From Lanius collurio (lineage: Eukaryota; Chordata; Aves; Passeriformes; Laniidae): 64,000 nucleotides of DNA. The stretch is from assembly GCA_020086605.1 (NCBI GenBank), contig JACBWW010000016.1:15760516-15824515 (forward strand). The letters run 5' to 3'. The number at the start of each line of letters is the position of its first letter. Positions within the stretch are counted from its first letter, which is position 1. Below the pieces are notes generated by a model. That model saw nothing but the letters and a program-made list of their open reading frames with translations. It made no database searches and was not told the DNA's origin. This document shows, one piece after another, positions 1 to 47,960 of this stretch. The position numbers were made by a program, and so were the translations under genes.

Positions 1-1829
1 AGCTGTTCCCCTGAGCAGTCTATCCTGAAAGCAAAACACAGGTGCCTGAATGAAATTAAGTGCCCCAGAGAGCCGTGAGCTGTGCTGGGATGTCTCTGTG
101 CCTGGGCAGGGAAGTGTGCAGGGCCTGTGGCAGCCAGGCCAGTGGGTTTGCAACCACAAGTGGTGCTTGCAGCCTTCACTCCCGCCATCCCAGCTGCAGC
201 GCCTCTGAGCACAGTGGCTGCCTGCTTATTACACTGATAATAGAAAATTACAGGTTTTCTGTAGGAAATGTCTATTTACATCCTACATTTCCCAAACTAC
301 CTATTAGCATCGCTGTGATGTCACATCCTCCTGTGCATTTTCGTCAGCACTGGCCCCTTTACCTGCAGGCAGCCTGGGCCACACCTGGGGAGAGACAGCT
401 GCCACCTGGCACAGCTCTGGCCTGTGCTCTGCACGTGCTGCAAAGTCCTCAGGGCCAGTGCAGCAATGTAGGCAGTGCCTGTGCTCCATACTCAAGCCAG
501 CTGCTTGGGAAGTGCCTGCTGCACAGCACAGGAGCAGAGGGGACATTGATGGGTGTCACCTTGTGCACAGCTGGTGGTTGATGGGACTGAGCAGAGGGAC
601 CATGAGGGCTGTTTATGTCAGCCCAGTCAGGGAACTGTGTTTCCCACCTCAGCCTTTTGCTCACAGCTGATCCAGAGCTGACAGACAGGCGTTTCACTGC
701 CTGAGAAACCTTCTGACACAGCTCTGCCAAGCAATGAAAGCGGATGCCTGCAGGGAGCACAGCATGCCGTGATTCCCTTGGCCTGTCTAGTGTTTTTGTC
801 TGTGGGCCAGCAAAGTTTCAGAGACCCTGAGCTGGAGCAAGATTTTAAGAAGGTTTTGATGGTGGTGTTAATTTTGGGGGGAAGGGATTCATGGGATGAC
901 TGATTGCTGCTGTAGCTGCTTGTCCAGGGCTGCATGTGCAGAGCAAGTCCCTGCATGAGGCAGGTATCTTAACTGTGTGCCTCACATGTCTCTCAGACAA
1001 GACCATGCCATCTCAGAGGGGTGCTTTGGGGATGGTCCTTGTTAGTCTTGCTTTGTGCATGGACTGAGAAGATAGAGAAGGCTTTGGAAGAGGCGTCCCA
1101 GTCATGGAGCCGCCATGGACTGGGTGCACCATCACATGGCTTGTGAAAGAAGCACTGGGTGTGCAAGGCCAGGTTGGGAGTGGGATGTGTGCTTTTCAGG
1201 CAGTTGCATAGTGGGCAGGCCAAGATTTATAACCACGTCTCTTCTCTAGGTTTATAGTTTCTTGTCACTCTATTAACTCAAACGAGAGATGTTTACATTG
1301 CATAAGTAGCTGGAGCAGTGGATAGTAACCTATTAATTTTCATGACTATTCCCTGGCAAAAGCTCGTAGGCTGTGTTGCAGGACACTAATACTGAAAGCT
1401 CCTGGGGCCCAAGACACCCAGGGCTTGCTATATTTCAAGAGACTGCAGTTCAACAGCTAATAAAACCACTAGGTCAAGATCTGCGCAGTCAGGTCTCTCT
1501 GGAATCCTGGCAGAGGACCAAATTTCTGCTGATAGGTAGCTCCAGAGGAAAGGATGAACATGCAGCAGAGGAGATGAAGGCTCACCTGCAGCACACTGCC
1601 CCAGTGAGGGGCTGCCTTGCCTGCAGATCATGGGATGCATGTGCCACTAGAAACTGGTTTTCAGTGTGGTCTGGCTTGACACTGCTGCTGTGGAAACCCA
1701 TGGGAGCTGTGTCTGGCCTGGGGAGAGGTGTGCAGGGCAATGCAGATTTCCTGGCTGAAACCCTGTATGCTGCAGCATCTCACTGTGCTGTAACTGCTAA
1801 CAACTCCTTCCTTCTCTTTCTGTCCACAG
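1..1829 (+). other. PTPRF intron (3' part), no exon seen
   Basis: This stretch precedes the first visible D1 exon and ends in a normal acceptor (AG at 1828-1829 after a pyrimidine tract). I looked for the preceding PTPRF coding exon, which should encode the juxtamembrane and wedge region ending shortly before SIDPGQQ, and did not find it, so it lies upstream of the window. An AT-rich block at about 220-335 stands out from the GC-richer surroundings. The short open frames here look like chance. Confidence 0.7.
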
Positions 1830-18739
<16,910 letters not shown>

Positions 18740-20340
18740 CAGTGCTTTCCTCCAGTCGCGGTGGGGATGTCTAGGAGTGGAGACGGGTCCCTCTGAGCCA
18801 GAGCCGCCCATTCCTCAGTCCTTCTGTACAGGTGGAGGTACTGCCCAGGCAGCAGACCTCCACGCCAACCAGTTTTGACCACGGCATTTAGGAACTTAGC
18901 CCCAGCGCCAAATGAGGGAATCCGACTCCAAAAGCATTTCCAGTCTCTGGCTGAATTTCTGCTCATATGCATCTTTCACCCTCTCTCATGCCGACTGCAT
19001 TTCACTGCGAGGCTTTAGGTGGGTGGAATGGGATCTTTTTTTTAAAACATGTAAAATAGTTACTAGTGGTTTTTATAATCTCCTCTCTCTTTTTATTTTT
19101 TGCAAGTCTTAATGTTTTGCCCAAGCAGAACTGGACCTGCCAAACATTTGGGAGTTGGGTTTCGTTTTTTTAATTTCCTTTTGCTTTTACATTTTTTACT
19201 GCCCTGCGTTTATTTCAGCCCAGTCACTGCTGGTTCTGCCCATTTTAGTGCAGCTTCCTTGGTAATTCGCAGCAGCTGGCTTGTGGTTCCTGCCCGTCTC
19301 CATTCCCCATAGGCTGCTTTTTAATCCTCTGTAGAATATGAAATTTCATGGAACTGGACCTAAGCTACCAATTATTTTTTTAGTCTTCTCCTCCCCCACT
19401 ATTTCCTTAGTACGTTTGGGTTTGGGAGGGCATGTGGGGTCGCCGTAGAAGCGTCCCTTTGTCAGCTGGAAACCGTTCAGTCCTATTACAATGCGTGTTC
19501 AACCAATCCAGTGACTGTGTGTATTGGCAGATCCTGATATGACGTGAGTTGTCGTCGCCTTGTTTGTGAGAGACCCGAAATCCTGGGCTCCAGGCATTGG
19601 AACCTCTTTGTGTGTGTCTTGCTGGGAAGTGGGCAGGAGTAGCGAGGGGGTCCCACAGTTCCCTAGGGAGGGGATGGGAAGAGCAAGACACGGCCCTTTG
19701 TGTTAATCCCACAGTTCTGTGCGTGCAGGCACCATCTTGTCACCTCTCACCAGTGGAGTGAATCAGAGCATTGCCAAGGCAAGGAGCACAAGCCCGGCTG
19801 ACCCAGGGCAGAGCTGGACCGGCTCTCTTTGGAAGCAGGGTACTGCAGGGAAGGGGAGGGGAGTACACATGGCTTTGGAGGTTGGGTGTATCTATAATTT
19901 CTGCTATCCTGCAAATGTTAAGAGTCACTAGAATATTTTACTTTCCGCTACTTCAGGATGTTCTAATGAACCAATGTGGCAAGACTACTGGACTTAATTT
20001 AATGGTACTATATATTAATACTCCTTATTATATCACACTTGCACTAAAGATGGGGAGTGAGCAGCCCTCTTTTGAGTGCATTGAGTTATGAATAAAGGTG
20101 GTGGAAGGGTATCTAATTGTATTATCACATGTATTCCGAATGTTAAGAATCCAAGCTACGTTGAAATCAGCAATCCAGGGTTGGTAATGTTGGAGGACAC
20201 ATTCATTTTTACCTTGTGGATGCATAGTGCTGTAGGGGTCACTGTTGTATACAGTCTGTTTTCTATTTGTTAATAAAAAAAATCTACAGCATCATTGCAT
20301 AATTCTTGATGTTAATAAATTTGAATAATTGGGTTTCATA
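18740..20340 (+). other. PTPRF: PTPRF 3' untranslated region
   Basis: About 1.6 kb from the stop codon to the polyadenylation signals. The first part is mixed with poly-T runs; the last 450 bp (about 19900-20340) is distinctly AT-rich and looks like the conserved distal end of the UTR. An 8-base match to a miR-130/301 seed site lies at 20039-20046. The end is set by the AATAAA signals, so the exact cleavage site is inferred. Confidence 0.75.
20272..20319 (+). terminator. PTPRF polyadenylation signals (two AATAAA)
   Basis: AATAAA occurs at 20272-20277 and again at 20314-20319, both at the end of the AT-rich distal UTR. The second is followed by a T/G-rich stretch typical of a downstream element. 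Cleavage is expected about 15-25 bases after the signal used. Confidence 0.65.
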
Positions 20341-22728
20341 CAAGCTGGCGTTCCTGTCTGTTTCTTCAGCAATAAGCAGAGGCCATAGAGTCCTTTGGCA
20401 ATGGGCACACTCCTCAGCCTGTGGCAGGTAAGTCCTTTCCCACAGGTATATCCCAGCCATGAGTGCCCCGCACTTTCTACAGGGACCCTGTGCCTGCAGG
20501 CAGCTTGGAAACCTTCCACTACAATTCCCTTTGAGCATGTGTGTGCTCACCTCCTGCCCACCTGCAGCTGTACAGAAGGGCACTGACACAGTGCAGGCCT
20601 AGCTGGACTTGCAGGAAAGGGGTCAGTGGTGATGGCTTTGGTGGTGATAGCGGTCATTTCCAACCTCTTGGGACTCTGCAGTAACGCTGTTCTGTAGCAC
20701 TGAGCACAGTCGTGTATTCAAAGCTGGTGCTCAGCAGTAAAGCCATCACCTGGCCTCTGTCTGCAGAGCAGCACCCGAGTTTGTTCAGGTGTGAAACCCC
20801 TGCCCAGGCTGGCAGCCCTGCCTGCTGTATGTGGACAGCCCAGCCCCAGCCCTGCCCACGTGTGAACTGGCAAGCCCAAAGTGTCAGCTCCTGGAGAAAG
20901 CAGCACATGCACACAGCACAGATGTGCCAGGGAAAAGCCAGTGCAAGGGGCAGACCCATGTGGGTCAAGGGCCTATGTCCTTTCCATCCTTCCTAAGGGA
21001 GCCAGGGGAGCCAAATATGCCCTGGCCAGCATGTCCACAATGGGTGAGAGTGCGTTGGCAGACTGATGAGCTTTTCCCTAGCATGGCTATGGGCACCTTA
21101 GTGATTCTTCAGTGACTGCTGGAGCTTAGCCACAGATTCCCTGCCAGGCCAGACTGGTGCCAGATGCAGAAATGTTTTCCCCTTAACTGGCTCATTCCTA
21201 CCACCCTGCTTCACAGTGGCCTGAGGGGCTGTTGGCAGCCTCACTGAGGATGCAGATGCAAGGGCAAAGCAAGCTCCTGCACGTGTGCAGGTGTGTGTGG
21301 GCACATGCTGTCATTGCTGTCAGGGCCCAGGACGGCAGAGTGGCACAGCCAAGTGAGCACCTGTTCACACACGGCTGTGTCTGAGGAAGGGCACCACGCT
21401 CACCATCGGCAGCCAGCCAGCTGGGAGGTGGGCAGCGAGCACCTGCCTGTGCTGCAGCAACAGTGCTTGGGCTGTGCTGCCAAACTGCAGGTGGTCACAA
21501 TGCTGCTGCCACTCACTGAGCACCCACCAGGCTCTGCCACTTGCACAGCACAAAGCTTTAATCCACACACAGCCTTGAATGCAGAGATTCTTTCTCAGCA
21601 AAAGTTGCCAGAACACTCACAGATATATGGACACGTGCATGTACCCTATTTCTCCTTGTCCAGGAACACTTGGTGCTTCTTTCCCCACTTGTGGGCTTGT
21701 CTGTGGAATGAGTGAAAGCAGGAAGAGGCAGAGCAAGGGTGAAGAACCTCAGCATGGAATGCACAAAGAATAACATGACTGAGCCCAGGCCTCTATGAGA
21801 AAGCTATTGCTGGTAGCCACGTGGCCAAAGCCTCATGCTGACCTCAGTGCACAAAGTGTGAGGGCATGCCACCTTGGCAAGGGGACAGGCCCCCAGAGTC
21901 AGAGAGCAGCAAAAGCAGCTGCTGCTGTGACAGCTTTTCTCCAGCCCCTTTTCTCCACTCCCCTGGCCTGCCTGCATAAAGCCAACACTGCTCCAAAGGG
22001 AATGGACTCATATCATTTTAAAAGCACTTGTTCTTTCAACATTTATTTCCCTTTATTTCTGTATATCTCACAAAATAAAAAGGGAACAAAAAAAACTATG
22101 GTGCACAGTGAGTAAACAGCAATGTCAGCCTTATCGGCCCTCTGAGCCAGCTCCATGGCTTGTGCCACACTCCAGGGAGAGCCACCCTGCTTACTCCCAG
22201 GGCTTGGTACTGACATACCTGGGCTGCACTGCTCAGCTTTGCCTGGCTAGAAAGGATTTCCTACAGCTGGTGCTTTTTTTTTTTCACCCTATTTTCTCTG
22301 TATCAGCTTGAGACATTTCCCTCCCTCTGGTATTAGTGTCATGCTGTGCTTCTAAGGGAATGGTCCAGAGATGGTTCTGTAAGACACTTCAGCCTCTTCT
22401 GTTTGGAGTCTCAGAGCAACCATATTCACTGAGCAATGGAGCTGGGCTGTTACGGCTGTCTTTTTTTCTTTTCCTGGTGAAAATTTTCCATTCCTTAGTT
22501 GTACCAGGTAGCCCCAGTGCAGCCTCAGATAAGTAGCTTTGTAAAGGGCACAGTTTGGCAGGTGGGACAGCAGCTAAATGGCAGCTAGTCAAAGGTGAAT
22601 TCCTGTGCGCTGAGGTGCTCTTCTGCTCTTTCTATTTTCATATTTTTATTCATTCCACTGATACTTGTAGCAAGAGCTGTGCGGGCACTGCCCAAGCAAG
22701 CTTGGCTTGCCTCCTGGTGATGTTAACT

Positions 22729-22815
22729 CATAGGATCATAGAGTGGTTTGGGTTAGAAGAGACCTTTAAAGATCAGCTACTCCAAATAACATCCTGATCA
22801 AGCACTATCCCTTTG
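22729..22815 (-). mobile_element. CR1 LINE, short 3'-end fragment
   Basis: The + strand reads TAGGATCATAGAGTGGTTTG then GGTTAGAAGAGACCTTTAAAG, the reverse complement of the CR1 3' end (CTTTAAGGTC, CCAACCCAAACCA, TTCTATGATTCT type). The element therefore points to the minus strand and is severely 5' truncated. The inner boundary near 22815 is approximate because the match decays. Confidence 0.75.
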
Positions 22816-23244
22816 GGGTTCCATTGCTTAAATTTTGTTTTTCAAAGGCAAAATAATTGTTAAATAAAGAAAAAAAATAGCTGTAACACTGAAAAAAACT
22901 GAGCAGACTCTGCACAGTAGCTTGGCAACTCCTTCCCCCACAGTCCTTGAATTTCTTGTCCTCAGCAAGAGGACAAGCTTGCCATTTTCATTTGTAACAT
23001 TTCCTAGTTAAGAGTGACATATTTTTTTTTTTCTCTTTTTTCCTTTTTTGCCTGTTTGACCTGGTTCATTTCTGAGAGCAGGAATAATTCTGATCCTTCC
23101 AATTAAAAGCTCATTGTTGCCCTTTGCCAGTTATAATAAGCAATCTCAGTCCCCAGTAACAATTACAGGTTATCGAGCTTCCATGCCTACACTTTTCTGC
23201 TCACAGGAACATTCTGCTACTTGTCATCTTGAAAAGGCTGACTT

Positions 23245-23834
23245 GTGTCTCCTGTGGCCAGCAGGTCGAGGGAGGTAATTCTGCCTCTCTACTTTGCTGT
23301 TGTGAGACCCCACCTGAGCACTCTGTCCAGCTCTGGGGTCCCAAACATAGGAATAACATGGACCTGCTGGAGCAGGTTCAGAGGAGGTTACAAAGATGCT
23401 GAGAGGGCTGCAGCACCTCTCCTCTGAAGGCAGGCTGAGAGAGTTGGGGTTGTTCAGCCTGGAGAAGTGAAGGCTCCAGGGAGACCTTATACAACTTCCA
23501 GTGCCTAAAGGGGTTGTAAGAGAATTGGAGTAGGACTTTCCACAAGGGCCTGTAAGTGATAGGACAAGGGGAATGGCTTTGAACTCAAAGAGAGCAGGAT
23601 TAGATTAGATTAGATGTAAGGAAGAAACTCATCCTTACAAGGGTGGTGAGGCACTGGATCAGGTTGCCCAAGAACTTATGGATGCTTCATCCTTGGAAAT
23701 GTTCCAGGCCAGGTCAGATATGAAACTTTGAGCAACCTGGTCTAGTGGAAGGTGTCCTTGTTCATGGCAGGGAGGTGGAACAGGATAATCTTCAAGATCT
23801 CTTCCAAATCAAACCATTCTGTGATTCTGTGATA
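23245..23834 (+). mobile_element. CR1 LINE, 5'-truncated copy (about 590 bp)
   Basis: The sequence contains the characteristic CR1 3' block in order: CTGTCCAGCTCTGGGGTCCC, GACCTGCTGGAGCAGGT, GAGAGAGTTGGGGTTGTTC, CTCCAGGGAGACCTTAT, TCAGGTTGCCCA, GAGCAACCTGGTCTAGT and the terminal ATTCTGTGATTCTGTGAT repeat. It is sense to the window, lacks the 5' part, and has many substitutions, so it is an old dead copy. CR1 is the dominant LINE of birds. Confidence 0.9.
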
Positions 23835-24860
23835 TTACAAAGTTGGTCTTTCTTGACTAAAGGATGGCAAATGCAGCTGCCAAGCTATCAGAAAGGCCAG
23901 AAAGGCAGTTTGTCTCAAAACTGTTACCTGACAGTTGCCTGACTTTTTATAGGAGCCTGTGTGCTGTGCCTGCTGCTGTTGCAACCCACTTTGGGGTTTT
24001 GGTGTGTATATACCTGGCAATTCAAATTTGGAGCAGGTCAGGGAGGCAGCAGAGACCAGGGAAAACCTGTGTTGGAGTGGTGTTTTGTCAGAACTTTCAG
24101 GGCTGCTGCCTGCCTATAGCATGACACCAAAGGAAACATGTATTAGGAGAAACAGAGTGAAATTAAGGTTTTATTTAGCCATGAGCGACAGAGTGCGATC
24201 TCTGAGGATGGCTATGACCTTTTTCAGGTGGGTTTTGCTTACTTTCAAGGTTGCTGATTGGCACTTAAAGATCTGAAATGCATTTAGCACAGCGCAGTGT
24301 GAAAATCGCAGTCAGTCCCAGCCAAGGAGAGGTCAGTGTCCCTAGACAGGGTCTGTTAAGCACTCGGCCTTGTACACGCTCAGAGGCATTCGCTGCTAAA
24401 GCTCAGGTCCCAGTCCTTGACACAAACGGTGGCGGATTATTGGCAACATCCGCTGGCTACGGCAGCACTTTTCCACGTTTCTAGATGACCGGACTGTGCT
24501 GGCCAAGCGCCCTGGCGTGGCCCGGGCCTGGTACTGGTCCAGCCCCAGTCTGCGTTCGCTGCCAAACGTTTGCGAAGTATCAAATTCTACTCTGGCTTTG
24601 TTTACACACGGAAACTGTAGGAGTATAATTAGCGGGGTTCGTGCGCTCGGTTGGCAGATGCCTGTCGTGTGTCACCGCTCCGCGCCCGAAACTCACCCGC
24701 TCGCTGCAGCACTCACGTACTCGCGGTTAGTGTTCACCTGGCGCTGAGCGCCCGCCGGACCCGGATCAGTTGTACCCAGCGAGACTCCTCGGGGCCTGGA
24801 GGCTGGGAGCGGGCGAGACACAGGAGGGATGGGGAAGGATGCGGGCGGGGTGCGGGCGGC

Positions 24861-24907
24861 ACGGGGACGGGGACGGGGACGGGCACGGGCACGGGGACGG
24901 GGACGGG
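24861..24907 (+). repeat. GGGGAC-type hexamer tandem repeat
   Basis: Seven to eight hexamers of the pattern (A/C)CGGGG or GGGGAC, with GGGCAC variants in the middle, lie in the KDM4A promoter island. Regularly spaced G runs make the + strand a strong G-quadruplex candidate. A microsatellite of this kind is likely to be length-variable. Confidence 0.85.
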
Positions 24908-25159
24908 GCCCCGCCGGGACTGCAAGGGCTGAGGGCGCCTCGGCGCGGCCCCCGCTCGGACGCCCCCTAGCGGCTGCCTGGTCCCGCCCGCCTGCCTGCC
25001 TAGCAACCGCCCCGCGCCCGGCCTCCTGATTCGCTGACCCGCCCCTGCCGGCCATCGAATTCCTATTGGCTGTGAAGCGGGAAGCGGGCAGCGATTGGCT
25101 GCGGCGGCGGAGGGAAGGGGCGGGGCAGCAGGGTGGGTCTCGGGCGGAGCGGAACGGCC

Positions 25160-25334
25160 GCGGTGGCGTCGGAGGTCCGCAGGACTATTTGGGCGCGTGG
25201 TGCGGAGGGATACGGCGGCCGGGCGTCGGTTTGAGGGACGGGCGGAGCGGAGCGGGCCGCGCTGCCGACGTGAGCACGGCCGGCGGGGATTCGGGTTCCG
25301 CCGGGCCGGGCCGGGCCGGTCGAGGGCGGGGGGG
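25160..25334 (+). other. KDM4A: Candidate non-coding first exon of KDM4A
   Basis: The start-codon exon is preceded by a splice acceptor (AG at 25517-25518), so a 5' UTR exon must lie upstream. The best donor in the CpG island is GTGAGT at 25335, which would end exon 1 at 25334, giving a first intron of about 184 bp. The 5' boundary is a guess from composition and from the distance to the ATTGG boxes at 25065-25098. Confidence 0.4.
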
Positions 25335-25533
25335 GTGAGTCGGTGGCGTTCTCCGCCGTGAGAGGGAGAGCAAACCGTGGGGTCCTGACGGGCACGCGTC
25401 CTCCGCCAATGAGGAGGCAGGGCCGGTGCGGACCCCGCGGCGATTGGCCGGCGGGCGGGGGGCGGGGCGGGTGCGCTGTCCCGCCCCCCGCACAGACACC
25501 CCCGCCTCCTCCGCGCAGGGCTGGCCCGGCATC

Positions 25534-46321
<20,788 letters not shown>

Positions 46322-47960
46322 ACGCTGCCTGTGGCAGAGGAAGAAGATGCCCACACCCCCCAAGGATTTAAACGTTCCAGTACAACAGGCCATATTTGGA
46401 TGCTTTAAATCCAGGGTTTCTTTTGGGGTTTTGTTCTTTTGTATTTTAAGGAAGCTAAAAAGCTGATGCTCTGCAGTAGCTGTAAGGCAGCTGTTGGATA
46501 GTGAAAGAGATCCCATTTGCTGAAGCTGATGCCTGCAGACTGCTGGTCTGAAGTTGGGTTCTTACCAAATAAGCCAGCTTGGGGATGTTGCTTTCATCTT
46601 GTTGAGCAGTCTTGCTTTTTCTTTAGAGACAATTTTGACAGGTAGCAAACTCTTTGGGGAGTTGTTGTCAGGATTCCTGGCAGCTTGCAGGATAGTATGG
46701 TCTATTGTTTTAATTGAATCATGTTCCTGAATTTAGAAGCCTCCCTGGTGACCACACCTGGGCTTGAGCAGGCAGTATTACTGGTGCTGGAAATGGAACC
46801 TCTTTTATATTTATATCCATATTTTTTTGTCACAAGCAGCTTCAGTCTCTTATTTCTCAGCACCTCCTTTCTGAGGTTGAGCTGTAGCCTGTTCAAATCT
46901 GAACAGACGGGAGGTGCTTGTGTGAACAGGTGAAATGTGAAATTGAAACCTGTAGGACAAATTATTTAACCTTCCATTTAATATTTTTGTTCTGATAGTG
47001 CTTTTGACTTACTTAATCATGAGTTTAACTGTTATTAGAATGTGCCTCAGAACCAATGAAATCTCTCTGGAGCCTTGTGAAGTGCAGCCTTCTAAAAAGA
47101 ATAGGTGTTCAGCTCCCAGTAGACATTCAGCTCCCAAAGAGTTTCTTTTGAGTTTCTCTAAGGCAATATGACTAAAGGGACAGTCCTAACTCTCCCTTCT
47201 TGAAATCCAAGCATCACAGTGTTGGGGATGACAGGGCAGTGGTATGTGAAGCAGTGCAGCCCCTCCTCTGGGGCAGCATTGTCTATCACGTGTCCGCAGG
47301 CTTTTGCTTATAGCAGCTAATACTGGGTCTGAGACAGATGAAGTATGCACTGAGCTGTGTGTATTACTGAACGGCTGTGCAGCAGGAGTGCTGCTGCATT
47401 GCTGTCTGGCAAAGGTTACCATAGCATTTTTATAGAGTATTAGGACACATCTCAGTTGTGGTGGAGAGAACTTGCTACCCCAGCCATAGGAAGCTGAGTT
47501 GAGCTGGGTAGTAGGTGTACCTGGAAGATGTGCCAACTTGCTCCTAATAATTTAAGCATTAACACACCACAGTAGGAGCAGTGTAAATACATGTTCCTTT
47601 CCCATTCTGTAGGAAAGGGATTTTGGGCTGAGGAGCAGATTGGCCACCTTCTTTTTGCATGGAATGATGGAGTGAATTTTCCTACTGGAGAAAATCTTGA
47701 TTGCGTGTTCTCCAGAAACTGTTCAAGAGGAGAATTTTCTAGTGAAACAGACCTAATGCATCCCTGCTTCTATAGGGACATGGCAATGTGTCTGCAAAGT
47801 CTGAATTTGTAACTTTTTTCCTTTTGTTACATAGGAGCGCTATAAACCAAACCCTTCTGAAACCCCGGTGCATCGATTTGTGATTAGCAATAAAATGTAG
47901 TATTGAGTAGTGATACAACTCTTGATCAGAAAAGAAATAAAATGCAACTTTTATACAGAA
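46322..47960 (+). other. KDM4A: KDM4A 3' untranslated region
   Basis: About 1.6 kb from the stop to a pair of AATAAA signals. The sequence is moderately AT-rich, and the short open frames within it show no family features. Longer transcripts reaching downstream AATAAA sites, such as that near 49906, cannot be excluded. Confidence 0.7.
47889..47941 (+). terminator. KDM4A polyadenylation signals (two AATAAA)
   Basis: AATAAA at 47889-47894 and 47936-47941 lie about 1.6 kb after the stop codon, a plausible 3' UTR length. Either could be used; cleavage would fall near 47910 or 47960. Confidence 0.6.

Larger units (their letters stand above)
20341..24639. other. PTPRF-KDM4A intergenic region
   Basis: No coding exon or RNA gene is supported in these 4.3 kb. 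They contain two CR1 fragments (22729-22815, - strand; 23245-23834, + strand), homopolymer T runs near 22268 and 23022, and, from about 24170 onward, sequence of rising CpG content that leads into the KDM4A promoter island. Confidence 0.65.

Noticed and set aside
24861..24907. CRISPR-like repeat
   Set aside because: It is a contiguous GC hexamer microsatellite with no spacers, in a vertebrate genome.
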